A stretch of 64,000 nt of DNA, taken from assembly GCA_028281925.1 (NCBI GenBank), contig JANQIX010000057.1, positions 1 to 64,000 of the forward strand, written 5' to 3'. This stretch comes from Alphaproteobacteria bacterium (GTDB taxonomy: Bacteria; Pseudomonadota; Alphaproteobacteria; DSM-16000; Inquilinaceae). The notes below the pieces were generated by a model. It searched no databases. It had not been told where the DNA came from and was given only the letters and a program-made list of their open reading frames with translations. Position numbers and translations under genes: made by a program. Below are positions 1-8,315 of the stretch, piece by piece (the first letter of the stretch is position 1; each line of letters begins with the position of its first letter).

Positions 1-1
1 C

Positions 2-1582
2 TTCGACATCAACCGCGACCGCTTCGAGAACGAAGACGGCAACAGCAATGCCAGCCTCAAGACCGTCTCCGGCTGGCTGAACGCGATCCTCGCCGAAGAT
101 CTGTCCGACGGATCGCTGGTCAATGAAGACCTGATCCCGGATGCCGACACGCTGGACTCCCTGTTCGGCGAGGCAGTGATCGCCAGGCGGCTGGACAGCT
201 TCGACGGCACCGCGGACTCGCAAGTGGAGATCGCACACAGCGATGCCTTGGCACTGGCCAATGGAACCATCGTGTTCGACTTCACGGCAGACGCCGTGGA
301 CGGTAAGCGCACGCTGTTCTCGAAGGACTTCACGAACTACCAGAACGGCGGTCACCTGACGGCCTATGTGAAGAACGGCGAGGTCGAGGTCCGCTTCCAG
401 AGCGACAGCCAGTCGATCTATCTGGATGTCGACGATGTGCGCATCGAGGCCGGTGAAACCCATTCCTTTGCCTTCAGCTTCGGCGAAGACGGCGCCAAGC
501 TCTACTTCGACGGCCAGTTGGCCGACGCCGCGTTGGATTTCACCACCGACCTAACGCTGAACACCAACAGCCTGGTTCTGGGTGCCAGCACCACGCGGCG
601 CGGCGAGTGGAACCCGGATCATCGTGCCGACCCGTTCGACGGCGAGATCGACGGGTTCACGATCTTCGGCCGCGGACTGACCCCGACCGAGATCGCGCAG
701 CTCCATTACGCGCCGGAGGGCTATGAGCCGCCGAATGCCGTGCCGGATGCGGTCGGTGACGGGCCCTTCCACGTCATCGGCGGCGACAGCATCGACATCC
801 CGGTCGACACGCTGCTGGCGAACGACATCGACCCGAACGGCGATGCGCTGACGCTGATAAGCGTCGGCGATGCCCAGGGCGGCAGCGTCGAGTTGCTTGG
901 CGACTTGGTTCGCTTCACGGCGGACGCGATCGGCGGCGGTGCCTCGTTCGCCTATACGATCGATGACGGCTTTGGCGGCGTCTCCGACAACGTCGTCACC
1001 CTCGACGTGCGCGCGTTGCCCGATGGCGTGCCCAACCCGGTCTTCATGCTCAACCCGCCGTCGCTTGTCGTCGACGGGGCTGGCGATCAGGTGGAGATCG
1101 CCCACAGCGACGCTTTCGAACTGGGCAACGGCACGGTCGCGCTCACCTTCGTGGCCGACAGCCCGGACGACTGGAGCCGCGATACGCTGTTCTCGAAAGA
1201 CGCCAGCGGGTACGGCGATGGCGGGCACCTGACCGCCTATGTCCGGCACAACGACCTGATCCTGCGGTTCCAGGGAACCGACAGGCAGGTCGAGCTAAAG
1301 GCAAAGGACGCCATCGAAGAGGGCGTGGCCTACGACACGGCCTTCACCTTCGGCGACGGCGGCGCGAAGCTCTACCTCAACGGGTCGCTGGTTGACGACG
1401 CGCCGGAGTTCAACTTCGACCTGGCGACCAACACGGAGTCACTTGCCGTCGGCGCCAACACCTGGTCGCGACAAGCCGGCACCACCGGCAGCTTCAGGGA
1501 CCATTTTGACGGCACGATCGAAGACTTCGCCGTGTTCGATCAGGCCCTGAGCCAGTCGGAACAGGATCTCTGGTTCGGCTAA
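2..1582 (+). CDS. LamG/ConA-like repeat surface protein, 3' part
   Basis: The frame is open from the first bases of the window, so this is the C-terminal 526 residues of a longer protein. Two LamG/concanavalin-like jelly-roll domains lie at visible residues about 60-235 and 345-526; they share the motifs LFSKD, GGHLTAYV and GAKLY. Between them (about 245-335) is a cadherin-like/VCBS-type domain with NDIDPNGDALTL and FAYTIDDGFGG. Such Asp-rich modules are typical of large secreted or surface adhesins, often type I exported; the N-terminus and any export signal lie outside. The stop overlaps that of the convergent histidine kinase by 4 bp. The carbohydrate-binding or adhesive role is inferred from domain type only. 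Confidence 0.85.
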   Translation, partial: FDINRDRFENEDGNSNASLKTVSGWLNAILAEDLSDGSLVNEDLIPDADTLDSLFGEAVIARRLDSFDGTADSQVEIAHSDALALANGTIVFDFTADAVDGKRTLFSKDFTNYQNGGHLTAYVKNGEVEVRFQSDSQSIYLDVDDVRIEAGETHSFAFSFGEDGAKLYFDGQLADAALDFTTDLTLNTNSLVLGASTTRRGEWNPDHRADPFDGEIDGFTIFGRGLTPTEIAQLHYAPEGYEPPNAVPDAVGDGPFHVIGGDSIDIPVDTLLANDIDPNGDALTLISVGDAQGGSVELLGDLVRFTADAIGGGASFAYTIDDGFGGVSDNVVTLDVRALPDGVPNPVFMLNPPSLVVDGAGDQVEIAHSDAFELGNGTVALTFVADSPDDWSRDTLFSKDASGYGDGGHLTAYVRHNDLILRFQGTDRQVELKAKDAIEEGVAYDTAFTFGDGGAKLYLNGSLVDDAPEFNFDLATNTESLAVGANTWSRQAGTTGSFRDHFDGTIEDFAVFDQALSQSEQDLWFG

Positions 1583-4038
1583 CGGCGATCGGTATCAATC
1601 GTGGAAGGCGGCGGTCCATAGTTCTGGCCGCCGTCCTCCAACCGCACACCCTCATCGACTTCAACTCGCTCGGCCGGGCACGAGACGGTCACCGTCGTCC
1701 CGACGCCAAGGCGGCTGATCAGCTCGATCGACCCGCCGTGCAGACGCATCAGGCCGCTTGCGATCGTTAATCCCAGTCCCGATCCTTCGTATTTCCGGCT
1801 CAACGCGGCGTCCGCCTGCCCGAAAGGCTGCAGGACCTTGGCGATGTCACTCTCCGACAGGCCGATGCCGGTGTCGGAGATCTCAATCAACACGCCGCCC
1901 TTGCGCAGAGCCAGGCACAGAATGTCGACGCGCCCCGCCGGCTTATTGAACCTGATCGCATTGTCGATGATCCTGCCGAAGACCTCTCTGATCGCTTCCG
2001 GATCGCATTTGATCCGGATGCCGCGTCCGGGATCCTGCACGGCAACGGTCACGCCCTGGGCTTCGGCACTTTCGCTCAACGATGACACCGCTTCGACGAG
2101 GACTGCCCCGAGATCGGCCGTGTCCTCCTGCAAGAGGTAGGAGCCGGAATCGATACGTGCGGCCTCCATGACATCGTTCACTGTCTTCTGCAGGCGGTCA
2201 CCGGCTTCATGAATGTCGTTCGCGTACTTCCGGTAGGTATCACTGCCGAGCGGCCCGAACACCTGCTCGCGCATCATCTCCGAGAACCCGATGATGGAGT
2301 TCAGCGGCGTCCGCAACTCGTGGTTCATGTTGGCGAGGAAGCTTGTCTTTGCAGCGCTAGCGCTCCTCGCCTCCTCTAAGGCCACGGCTTGGGCGTGCTC
2401 TAGCTTCTTGCGCGCGGAGATGTCCCGCAGCGTGAAGATGCCGGTTTGCTCTACGCTCTCTGCGCCGCGGGGCCCACGGCCGGGGCTCATGCGGGAGAAT
2501 GCCGCGCGGATCTCGACGACGACCTTCGCGCCGGCCGGCGTGATGATTTCATGTTCCGCCGGGCGCGCACTGCCGCTTTGGACACCCGATGTGTCCGACG
2601 GGCTGGCGGTGTCGCTATCCCGCCACAGCTGCGTCAGGTCGGCAAACTCCCGCGCGAGGTGACGCCGGGCAATCTGGCCTTCATCCATCCCCAGCATGGT
2701 CTTCAGCGCCGGGTTGGCGAATGACACGTTGCCCATGCGGTCGGCTATGAGAATCCCGTCCGATGTGTCGTTGACGATGGACCGCATCATCGCAGTCCGG
2801 TGAAGCAGCGCCATGGCCTTCTGCAGCAGTTGGTCCAGAAGCCCGTCGATCTGGGCCAGCAACCCGGTCACGAACGCAAGGGCGGTGACCAGCAACCAAG
2901 GCACGACCGGGATGATCACGCCGAACAACGTCTGGGCGGCCACGCCGATGCCAAGAACAGCCGTTCCGCCCCCGACCGCCGTCAACAGGGCAAACCGCCA
3001 GCCCAGTCTTCGCAACAGCGGGAGGAGAAAGGCCGCCAACAGAAGGCTGCCGGCCAGTATCGCCTCAGGAGCGGCATCGACTAACGCAGCATCCTGGCGC
3101 AGAGTTTCGTAGATCAGGGCATGGAACAGAACGCCCGGCAGCGTGACATGCACCGGCACAGAAAGCTGATCGCCAAGTTCAATCGCTGTGGCCCCGATCA
3201 AGACATGCCGTCCTGCCAGGTCTGATGCGTCGAAGCTGTCATTCAGCAGGTCGACGAATGAAATCCGCGTCACGTCTTGGATCGGAATGCTGAAATCCGG
3301 CACGAACTCGGCGTGCCGTGGTGGCACTCCGGCAAGCGCAACGGCCATGGATGGGAGTACCCCCGTCGTCTCCAGTGCTGCGGATGTCAGGTGGCGGCGG
3401 ACAATTCCGTCCGGATCGGGCTGCACATTGACGTGCGCCAGCATCGCATTGTGGAGCAGTTCGGGAATGGGCAGCGCTTCGATGATCCCCGATTGGCCGG
3501 GGGACACCCAGCCGATCTGCTCGAACACCGGCAGCACGACCGGAGCGGCTGACGCCGCAACGGCGCTCACGAGTTCCGTGTCGTTCTCCAAATTGGAATA
3601 GGAACTGAAGTCGACGTCGAAGCCGATCACGATGGCGCCAGCGTCGGCGAGTTTCCGAACGGCCTCCGCATGATAGGTCCGCGGCCACGGCCACGTTTGT
3701 AGTGCCCTCAGGCTGCGGGCATCGATTTCGATGACGGTCAGATCCCCGGTCAGAGCTCCGGGGAACAGCCGGAACCACTGTTCGGAAAGCTTGTAGTCGA
3801 CGGTCGATGAGATCCGGCCAATCTGGACGACCGCAGCCACAGCGAATATGGCCAGTACCAGTATGATGTCGATGCGATCGATGGCGCGCCGACCACCGGC
3901 CGGCCGAACCCCCACTCGCGCTGGCGCCGAGCCTGCTTCGCTGCCGCCCGGCAAACGATCGGCTTCCGGGCCGGCTATGCCGGCCGGCCCGTCAAGCGAC
4001 GTTGAACCGTTCAGAGGATGCGCGCGGCCGTCTGCCAT
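1579..4038 (-). CDS. CHASE2-PAS sensor histidine kinase
   Basis: 819 residues. An N-terminal membrane segment (about 53-73) is followed by an extracytoplasmic CHASE2 domain (75-320; IEIDARSL, GFDVDFSS), three membrane segments (325-397), a PAS domain (415-545; NDTSDGILIADRMGN), and a complete kinase core. The H-box is NHELRTPLN with phospho-acceptor His573, the N-box is IDNAIRFN (691-698), and the G boxes are DTGIGL (722) and GSGLGLT (752). No receiver domain is fused and no response regulator gene is visible nearby, so it is an orphan kinase here. CHASE2 domains often occur near FecR-domain proteins, and two FecR genes follow immediately upstream on the same strand. The signal sensed is unknown. 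Confidence 0.92.
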   Translation of the reverse strand: MADGRAHPLNGSTSLDGPAGIAGPEADRLPGGSEAGSAPARVGVRPAGGRRAIDRIDIILVLAIFAVAAVVQIGRISSTVDYKLSEQWFRLFPGALTGDLTVIEIDARSLRALQTWPWPRTYHAEAVRKLADAGAIVIGFDVDFSSYSNLENDTELVSAVAASAAPVVLPVFEQIGWVSPGQSGIIEALPIPELLHNAMLAHVNVQPDPDGIVRRHLTSAALETTGVLPSMAVALAGVPPRHAEFVPDFSIPIQDVTRISFVDLLNDSFDASDLAGRHVLIGATAIELGDQLSVPVHVTLPGVLFHALIYETLRQDAALVDAAPEAILAGSLLLAAFLLPLLRRLGWRFALLTAVGGGTAVLGIGVAAQTLFGVIIPVVPWLLVTALAFVTGLLAQIDGLLDQLLQKAMALLHRTAMMRSIVNDTSDGILIADRMGNVSFANPALKTMLGMDEGQIARRHLAREFADLTQLWRDSDTASPSDTSGVQSGSARPAEHEIITPAGAKVVVEIRAAFSRMSPGRGPRGAESVEQTGIFTLRDISARKKLEHAQAVALEEARSASAAKTSFLANMNHELRTPLNSIIGFSEMMREQVFGPLGSDTYRKYANDIHEAGDRLQKTVNDVMEAARIDSGSYLLQEDTADLGAVLVEAVSSLSESAEAQGVTVAVQDPGRGIRIKCDPEAIREVFGRIIDNAIRFNKPAGRVDILCLALRKGGVLIEISDTGIGLSESDIAKVLQPFGQADAALSRKYEGSGLGLTIASGLMRLHGGSIELISRLGVGTTVTVSCPAERVEVDEGVRLEDGGQNYGPPPSTIDTDRR

Positions 4039-4183
4039 GTCCCAAGATACCTGGGGCCAACACTACCACTTCTGAAAAAGAATGACCCGGCAGAATCGGC
4101 AGGTTGCTTGAGGGTCCGAAAACACATCGCGGACCGCCAGCTTGACTGGTCGTCGGAGTTGTCAGCGGTCGTTTCCGTCGCAG

Positions 4184-5635
4184 TCAATCACCGCCGTCGT
4201 TATCGCCTCCGCCGCCTCCGCCGCCTCCGCCGCCGCCGGAACCACCACCGCCGCCGCCGGAACCGCCACCGCCGCCACCGGAACCGCCACCGCCGCCGCC
4301 GGAACCACCACCGCCGCCGCCGGAACCACCACCGCCGCCGCCGGAACCACCACCGCCGCCACCGGAACCGCCACCGCCGCCGCCGGAACCACCACCGCCG
4401 CCACCGGAACCGCCACCGCCGCCGGAACCACCGCCCCCACCGGAACCGCCTGCGCCGCCGTCGCCGGCGCCGCCGCCGCCAAACCCGTCGGAGAAACCGC
4501 CTTGCTCGGAGGCCGCACCATCCTCACCTGAGGCAGCCCCACTGCTGCCGGTCGTCGCACCGGACGGCGCGCCGCCGATGCCGCCCGCAGCGGCGACAGC
4601 GCCTGCGGCCTGTCCGGCGCTTGTAGACGCTTGCCCCGCGGCGGCGACGCCGACCTCGCCGGAACCACCAGAGACCTCGCCCACAGAGCCGGCCCCGATA
4701 TCGGTCTCGGAGCCATCGGCGCCGGCCGATACGCCAACGACGCCTTCAGCGACGCCGATTGCCGACCCCAGGTCATCAACCACGGATGAAAACTCCGTAC
4801 CCTTCACGATGGCAGACAGATACGGGGTGTCGAGGCGGAAAATCCGCGGCATCTCCGGCTCTACCACGAAATACACGCCGCCAACCGTGTGCCGCATATG
4901 CGTCAGGTCGACCCCGCTCGGAATCGCTGCGATGTAGACTTGGCTGTTCGGCGCCACATCGACTGTATCGTTCACCAGGCCACCCGCCCTTTGCAGGCGT
5001 ATGACGCCCGTAGCGCCGGTCCAGAGATAGACCGGCGGGACCAGCACCTGCCCCGCGGTTATCGGCAACCACGGTTCGTCGACCTTGCCGCGGCCAAGAG
5101 CGCGCCCCGTTGCCTCCAGCACGGACCACCGGGCGTCCAGTGGCACGTCCGCGCGACCTAATGGCGCTATGGTTCCGTCCTCGGATGCCGCTGGTGGCGC
5201 TTCCGGCTGCTGTGGGAAGCTCACCAACTGCTCGGAGCCCGGCGGCGGCACGACCAAGGGGCTGCCCACCGCGGGTTCAAGCTGGCCCTCCGCCGCCCCA
5301 ACCACGGGCACTATCGTTCCATCCAAAGGAGCCCCAGCGGGTGGCTCGATTGACAGCCGCAAATCCCCAACCATCGGCGCCGCGATGGGCCGAATGGGCG
5401 AAAGCGTTAGATCTAAACGGTCCGGCACTTGGCCGGCAGCAGGGGACAAGTTGCCGAGGGACAAGGCACCATCGGCGTCCTGGGCCTGCGCTGGCAGCAT
5501 CGCTGCGCAAACAAGGGCCAAGGTAAGCAACGCCGGAAGCAGGCCCCCGGCCAAAGCAGAACCGGTCGGCCCCGACACTCCAACGGTCCGGTGCACACCA
5601 GCCCAGCGAAGCATGCCGTGCCGCACCCCCATCAC
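4184..5635 (-). CDS. secreted FecR-domain protein with glycine-rich tail (copy 1)
   Basis: 483 residues from a GTG at 5635; ATG at 5632 is an equally good start. A signal peptide ends near residue 52 (AMLPAQAQD). A linker precedes a FecR domain (about 195-320) with LPITAGQVLVPP, DTPYLSAIVKGTEFSS and GVAEGVVGVS. The last about 95 residues are nearly all Gly with periodic Ser (GGGGGGS units), ending DNDGGD. Unlike sigma-regulator FecR, there is no N-terminal cytoplasmic anti-sigma part and no sigma-factor gene nearby, so this is a stand-alone exported FecR protein. Paralog of the gene at 6030-7886. Role unknown; proximity to a CHASE2 kinase suggests envelope sensing or surface assembly. Confidence 0.88.
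   Translation of the reverse strand: MMGVRHGMLRWAGVHRTVGVSGPTGSALAGGLLPALLTLALVCAAMLPAQAQDADGALSLGNLSPAAGQVPDRLDLTLSPIRPIAAPMVGDLRLSIEPPAGAPLDGTIVPVVGAAEGQLEPAVGSPLVVPPPGSEQLVSFPQQPEAPPAASEDGTIAPLGRADVPLDARWSVLEATGRALGRGKVDEPWLPITAGQVLVPPVYLWTGATGVIRLQRAGGLVNDTVDVAPNSQVYIAAIPSGVDLTHMRHTVGGVYFVVEPEMPRIFRLDTPYLSAIVKGTEFSSVVDDLGSAIGVAEGVVGVSAGADGSETDIGAGSVGEVSGGSGEVGVAAAGQASTSAGQAAGAVAAAGGIGGAPSGATTGSSGAASGEDGAASEQGGFSDGFGGGGAGDGGAGGSGGGGGSGGGGGSGGGGGGSGGGGGGSGGGGGGSGGGGGGSGGGGGGSGGGGGGSGGGGGGSGGGGGGSGGGGGGGGGGGDNDGGD
4200..4460. repeat. 21-bp tandem repeat coding for GGGGGGS heptads
   Basis: On the plus strand this tract is an almost continuous run of ccg/cca/gaa triplets with 21-bp periodicity. 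It encodes GGGGGGS heptads, about eight units, in the minus-strand FecR protein. Units differ at synonymous positions (gga versus ggc). There are no unique spacers, so it is not a CRISPR array. Such tracts can expand or contract by replication slippage without changing frame. Confidence 0.85.
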
Positions 5636-6029
5636 GAAGCCCTTAGTCGGTTCGCAGCCATCCCTACCGAACTGCCGAATGTTTAGAGTTTATCCCTTAT
5701 CCTGCATTTAATCGATGAGCAACCCGCAACACAATCAGAAAAATTCGCTCGGAATTGCCTAAAATTGCCGAATAAATCAGCCGGCAGGGAATCAAGCGCG
5801 CAAATATAGGTTAACACATCGCAGAAAGACCATTGTGAACATCATAGTCTCATGCGCTCTGATCGTTGACGCTCCGCCCCGCACGACCCCGTTGATATAG
5901 ATGGGAGCGGAAGTCGGCTGTGACCAGCGATGGCGTCAAGATGCGTTGGGATCTCGGTAACGTCGACAGCCTGCGGAGGTAAACCGAGTGCTCCCGAAAG
6001 GCAATCACTCCCGACGGTTGGCGGGAGCA
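5636..6029 (-). promoter_or_regulatory. upstream leader of FecR copy 1, matching leader of copy 2
   Basis: 394 bp without a gene. The AT-rich stretch 5681-5822 resembles 7932-8072 upstream of the other FecR gene. Shared blocks are gtttagagttta (5681), atcagaaaaa (about 5746) and gttaa-acatc (5810). The first and last blocks are exactly 129 bp apart in both copies. This is most likely the promoter and 5' leader, duplicated with the gene. A transcription start cannot be placed from sequence alone. The remainder (about 5830-6029) shows nothing recognisable. Confidence 0.6.
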
Positions 6030-7886
6030 TCAGCGCTCGCTTCCGCCCCCATTCCCGCCACCATTGCCGCCGCCATTGCCATTCCCGCCACCGTTGCCGT
6101 TGCCGTTGCCATTGCCGTTGCCGTCCCCGCCACCGTTGCCATTGCCGTTCCCGCCACCGTTGCCATTGCCGTTCCCGCCGCCATTGCCGTTGCCGTTCCC
6201 GCCACCGTTGCCATTGCCGTTCCCACCGCCATTGCCGTTGCCGGCGCCGCCACCACCGCTGCCGCCACCGTCACCACCACTGCCACCGCCGTCACCACCA
6301 CTGCCACCGCCGTCACCGCCGCTGCCACCGCCGTCACCGCCGCTGCTACCGCCGTCACCGCCGCTGCCACCGCCGTCACCGCCGCTGCCACCGCCGTCAC
6401 CGCCGCTGCCACCAGCATTGCCGCCGCTGGACGAACCACCGCCTTGCCCCGGCGCTGCGCCGCTTTGTCCTGGCGGTGCCGCACCACTCAACCCCGGGGT
6501 CGCACCCGTCCGTCCGGGGGCCGAACCGCTGTTTCCCGGCGCCGCACCACTTTGCCCCGGCGGTGCCGCACCGCTCAGTCCCGGTGTCTCACCGGTCTGC
6601 CCGGGCGCCGATCCGCTGTTCCCCGGCGCTGCACTGGCGGCAGCCGACGCACTGGCGGCTGACGCCGTTTCTTCCCCCGCAGCCGCAGTGCTGGCCGAAC
6701 CCGTCGAGCCGCTGGCCGGCGCGGCTTCGCTTCCGCTCGAGGCTGCACCGCTTTCGTCTGCGGCGGGGCCGGCCTCCCCCGTGCCCTCTGCAGCACCGTC
6801 GGAGGGCCCGCCGGCCGCAGGTCCGGCACCGGCTGCGGCCGCGGCTGATGCGCCCGCAGCCTGGCCCGCGCCGGTGGACGCCTGCCCCGCTGCAGCGACA
6901 CCGACCGTCCCTGAACGACCGGAGACTTCGCCCACGGATCCGGCTGCGACATCGGCCTGTGAGCCGCTGCCGGTGGCAGATACGCCCACAACACCTTCCG
7001 CAACGCCGATTGCGGCGCCCTGATCGTCGACGACGGACGAAAACTCGGTGCCCTTCACAACAGCCGCAAGGTAGGGGGTATCAACCCGGAAGGCCCGAGG
7101 CAGGTCGGGCTGCACCACGAAGTACACCTCGCCGATCGTATGCTGCACATGTGTAAGGTTGATCCCCTCCGGAACCGCCCCGATGAAGAGCTGCGTGTTC
7201 GGCGCAACATCGATCGTATCGTCCACGAGATCTCCGGCCCGACGCAGGCGCATCGTGCTCATGGGGCCGGTCCAGAGATACATCGGCGGCACCAGAACCT
7301 GACCCGCGGCCACGGGTAACCAGGGACCATTAGCGTCTCCCCGACCGAGGACACGCCCCGACACTTCCCGCACCGACCAATGCGGGTTCAAATCCAGTGA
7401 GGCCCCGTGCACCGGTGCTATGGGCCCGTCGTCGGGGACTGACGCAGGAGTGTCCGGTTGCTGCGGAACACTGACGACCTGCTCCAGATCCATCGGTTGC
7501 GCCACCGGGACATCCCCGCCAGTTGTTGGCGATGGATCGGCCGCCGGAGGCTCGCTCGCATGAACGGCCGGCGCTTCCGCCGACGCCTCTGCCGGTGGTG
7601 CGATTGACAGGCGCAAGTCCCTGATGGTCGGCGTAGCACCTGGCTGAACCAGTGACAGGCCCAGATCCAGCCGGTTCGTCCCGAGACCGGGGGCGGTCGG
7701 CATTCCTTCCAGCGACAATGCATCACCGGCATCCTGGCCTTGCGCCGGCAGCATCCCGACAAAGCCTAGGTAAAGGGCCAACAGTCCCCAGACGAAGACC
7801 CTGGCCAGCAGGGACGCGCTGGGTCGCCGTGCGTCTGCAGCCAGGCGCCCGCCTTCTCTGCCGCTCAGACTCGGCTGCGCCGCCAC
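6030..7886 (-). CDS. secreted FecR-domain protein with Gly/Asn/Asp-rich tail (copy 2)
   Basis: 618 residues. The signal peptide has a hydrophobic core around residues 28-46 and ends MLPAQGQD. A linker precedes a FecR domain (about 215-345) carrying LPVAAGQVLVPP, DTPYLAAVVKGTEFSS and GVAEGVVGVS, closely matching copy 1. The C-terminal 270 residues are low complexity: an Ala/Gly/Ser tract, two 29-residue APGNSGSAPG-type repeats, eight GGSGGDG heptads, then 69 residues of GNGNGG-type sequence ending SER. Copy 2 is 135 residues longer than copy 1, entirely through the tail and linker. Function unknown; an exported scaffold or surface ligand is possible. Confidence 0.88.
   Translation of the reverse strand: MAAQPSLSGREGGRLAADARRPSASLLARVFVWGLLALYLGFVGMLPAQGQDAGDALSLEGMPTAPGLGTNRLDLGLSLVQPGATPTIRDLRLSIAPPAEASAEAPAVHASEPPAADPSPTTGGDVPVAQPMDLEQVVSVPQQPDTPASVPDDGPIAPVHGASLDLNPHWSVREVSGRVLGRGDANGPWLPVAAGQVLVPPMYLWTGPMSTMRLRRAGDLVDDTIDVAPNTQLFIGAVPEGINLTHVQHTIGEVYFVVQPDLPRAFRVDTPYLAAVVKGTEFSSVVDDQGAAIGVAEGVVGVSATGSGSQADVAAGSVGEVSGRSGTVGVAAAGQASTGAGQAAGASAAAAAGAGPAAGGPSDGAAEGTGEAGPAADESGAASSGSEAAPASGSTGSASTAAAGEETASAASASAAASAAPGNSGSAPGQTGETPGLSGAAPPGQSGAAPGNSGSAPGRTGATPGLSGAAPPGQSGAAPGQGGGSSSGGNAGGSGGDGGGSGGDGGGSGGDGGSSGGDGGGSGGDGGGSGGDGGGSGGDGGGSGGGGAGNGNGGGNGNGNGGGNGNGNGGGNGNGNGGGNGNGNGGGDGNGNGNGNGNGGGNGNGGGNGGGNGGGSER
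6033..6239. repeat. Gly-Asn (GNGNGG) coding repeat
   Basis: Encodes the last 69 residues of FecR copy 2, built from GGGNGNGN octads (24-bp period, four clear copies) and shorter GGGN units. The plus-strand shadow reads as attgccgttgccgtt permutations. Confidence 0.85.
6240..6413. repeat. 21-bp tandem repeat coding for GGSGGDG heptads
   Basis: Eight consecutive 7-residue units (GGSGGDG, one GSSGGDG, last GGSGGGG) in FecR copy 2. The 21-bp period equals that of the copy 1 tract, but Asp replaces one Gly. Confidence 0.85.
6459..6632. repeat. two tandem 87-bp repeats in FecR copy 2
   Basis: Two adjacent 29-codon units (6459-6545 and 6546-6632) that begin AAPGNSGSAPG and end LSGAAPPGQSG. They differ at only two residues (Gln/Arg and Glu/Ala). 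At the DNA level they differ at scattered synonymous positions, so the duplication is not brand new. Confidence 0.8.
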
Positions 7887-8315
7887 TGCGATTCCTCGTC
7901 TCTCTTGGGGGTTACGGTAGGATCGGAAACAGTTTAGAGTTTAAGTCTTAAGAACCGTTGAATCGAGAAGCAATCCGACACAACATCAGAAAAACATCAG
8001 CCACGCACGCGAAGAGTGCCGAGTATTCCGACGGACACAGCATATGGCCCAGAAATAACGGTTAATACATCTTGGCGGCCTCTCTGGGAAATCTACGATC
8101 TAATGCTCACCAGCGCTTAAAACACTCGGCCCACGGATCAAACCTACAAAGCCGATAGTGGCCGGGACCACCGCTGCCCAGGATTGTGGCATGACTGCCT
8201 CGCCGGGCATGTTGCCGCCGGTGAAGCCGTGGGCTAAGTGAGGGGTGGTTTCCGCAATGGGGCGGCGGAAGGGCGACCGCCCGCACTGAACGAAAGAGCC
8301 AGGGAGGCAACAGCC
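7887..8315. promoter_or_regulatory. divergent intergenic region between FecR copy 2 and dhaK
   Basis: 429 bp. 7932-8072 is the leader matching the one upstream of FecR copy 1 (see 5681-5822). The rest should hold the dhaK promoter. The dhaK Shine-Dalgarno agggagg is at 8301-8307. No clear operator palindrome was seen. Confidence 0.5.

Noticed and set aside
4018..4626. Plus-strand Arg/His-rich and Ala/Thr-rich frames
   Set aside because: They are antisense translations of the glycine-codon repeat in FecR copy 1.
4200..6420. CRISPR-like regular repeats
   Set aside because: The 21-bp units are contiguous, without unique spacers, and code in frame for Gly-rich tails.
5930..7156. Plus-strand His/Arg- and Pro/Leu-rich long frames
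   Set aside because: Antisense shadows of FecR copy 2 repeats, with no ribosome site or domain.
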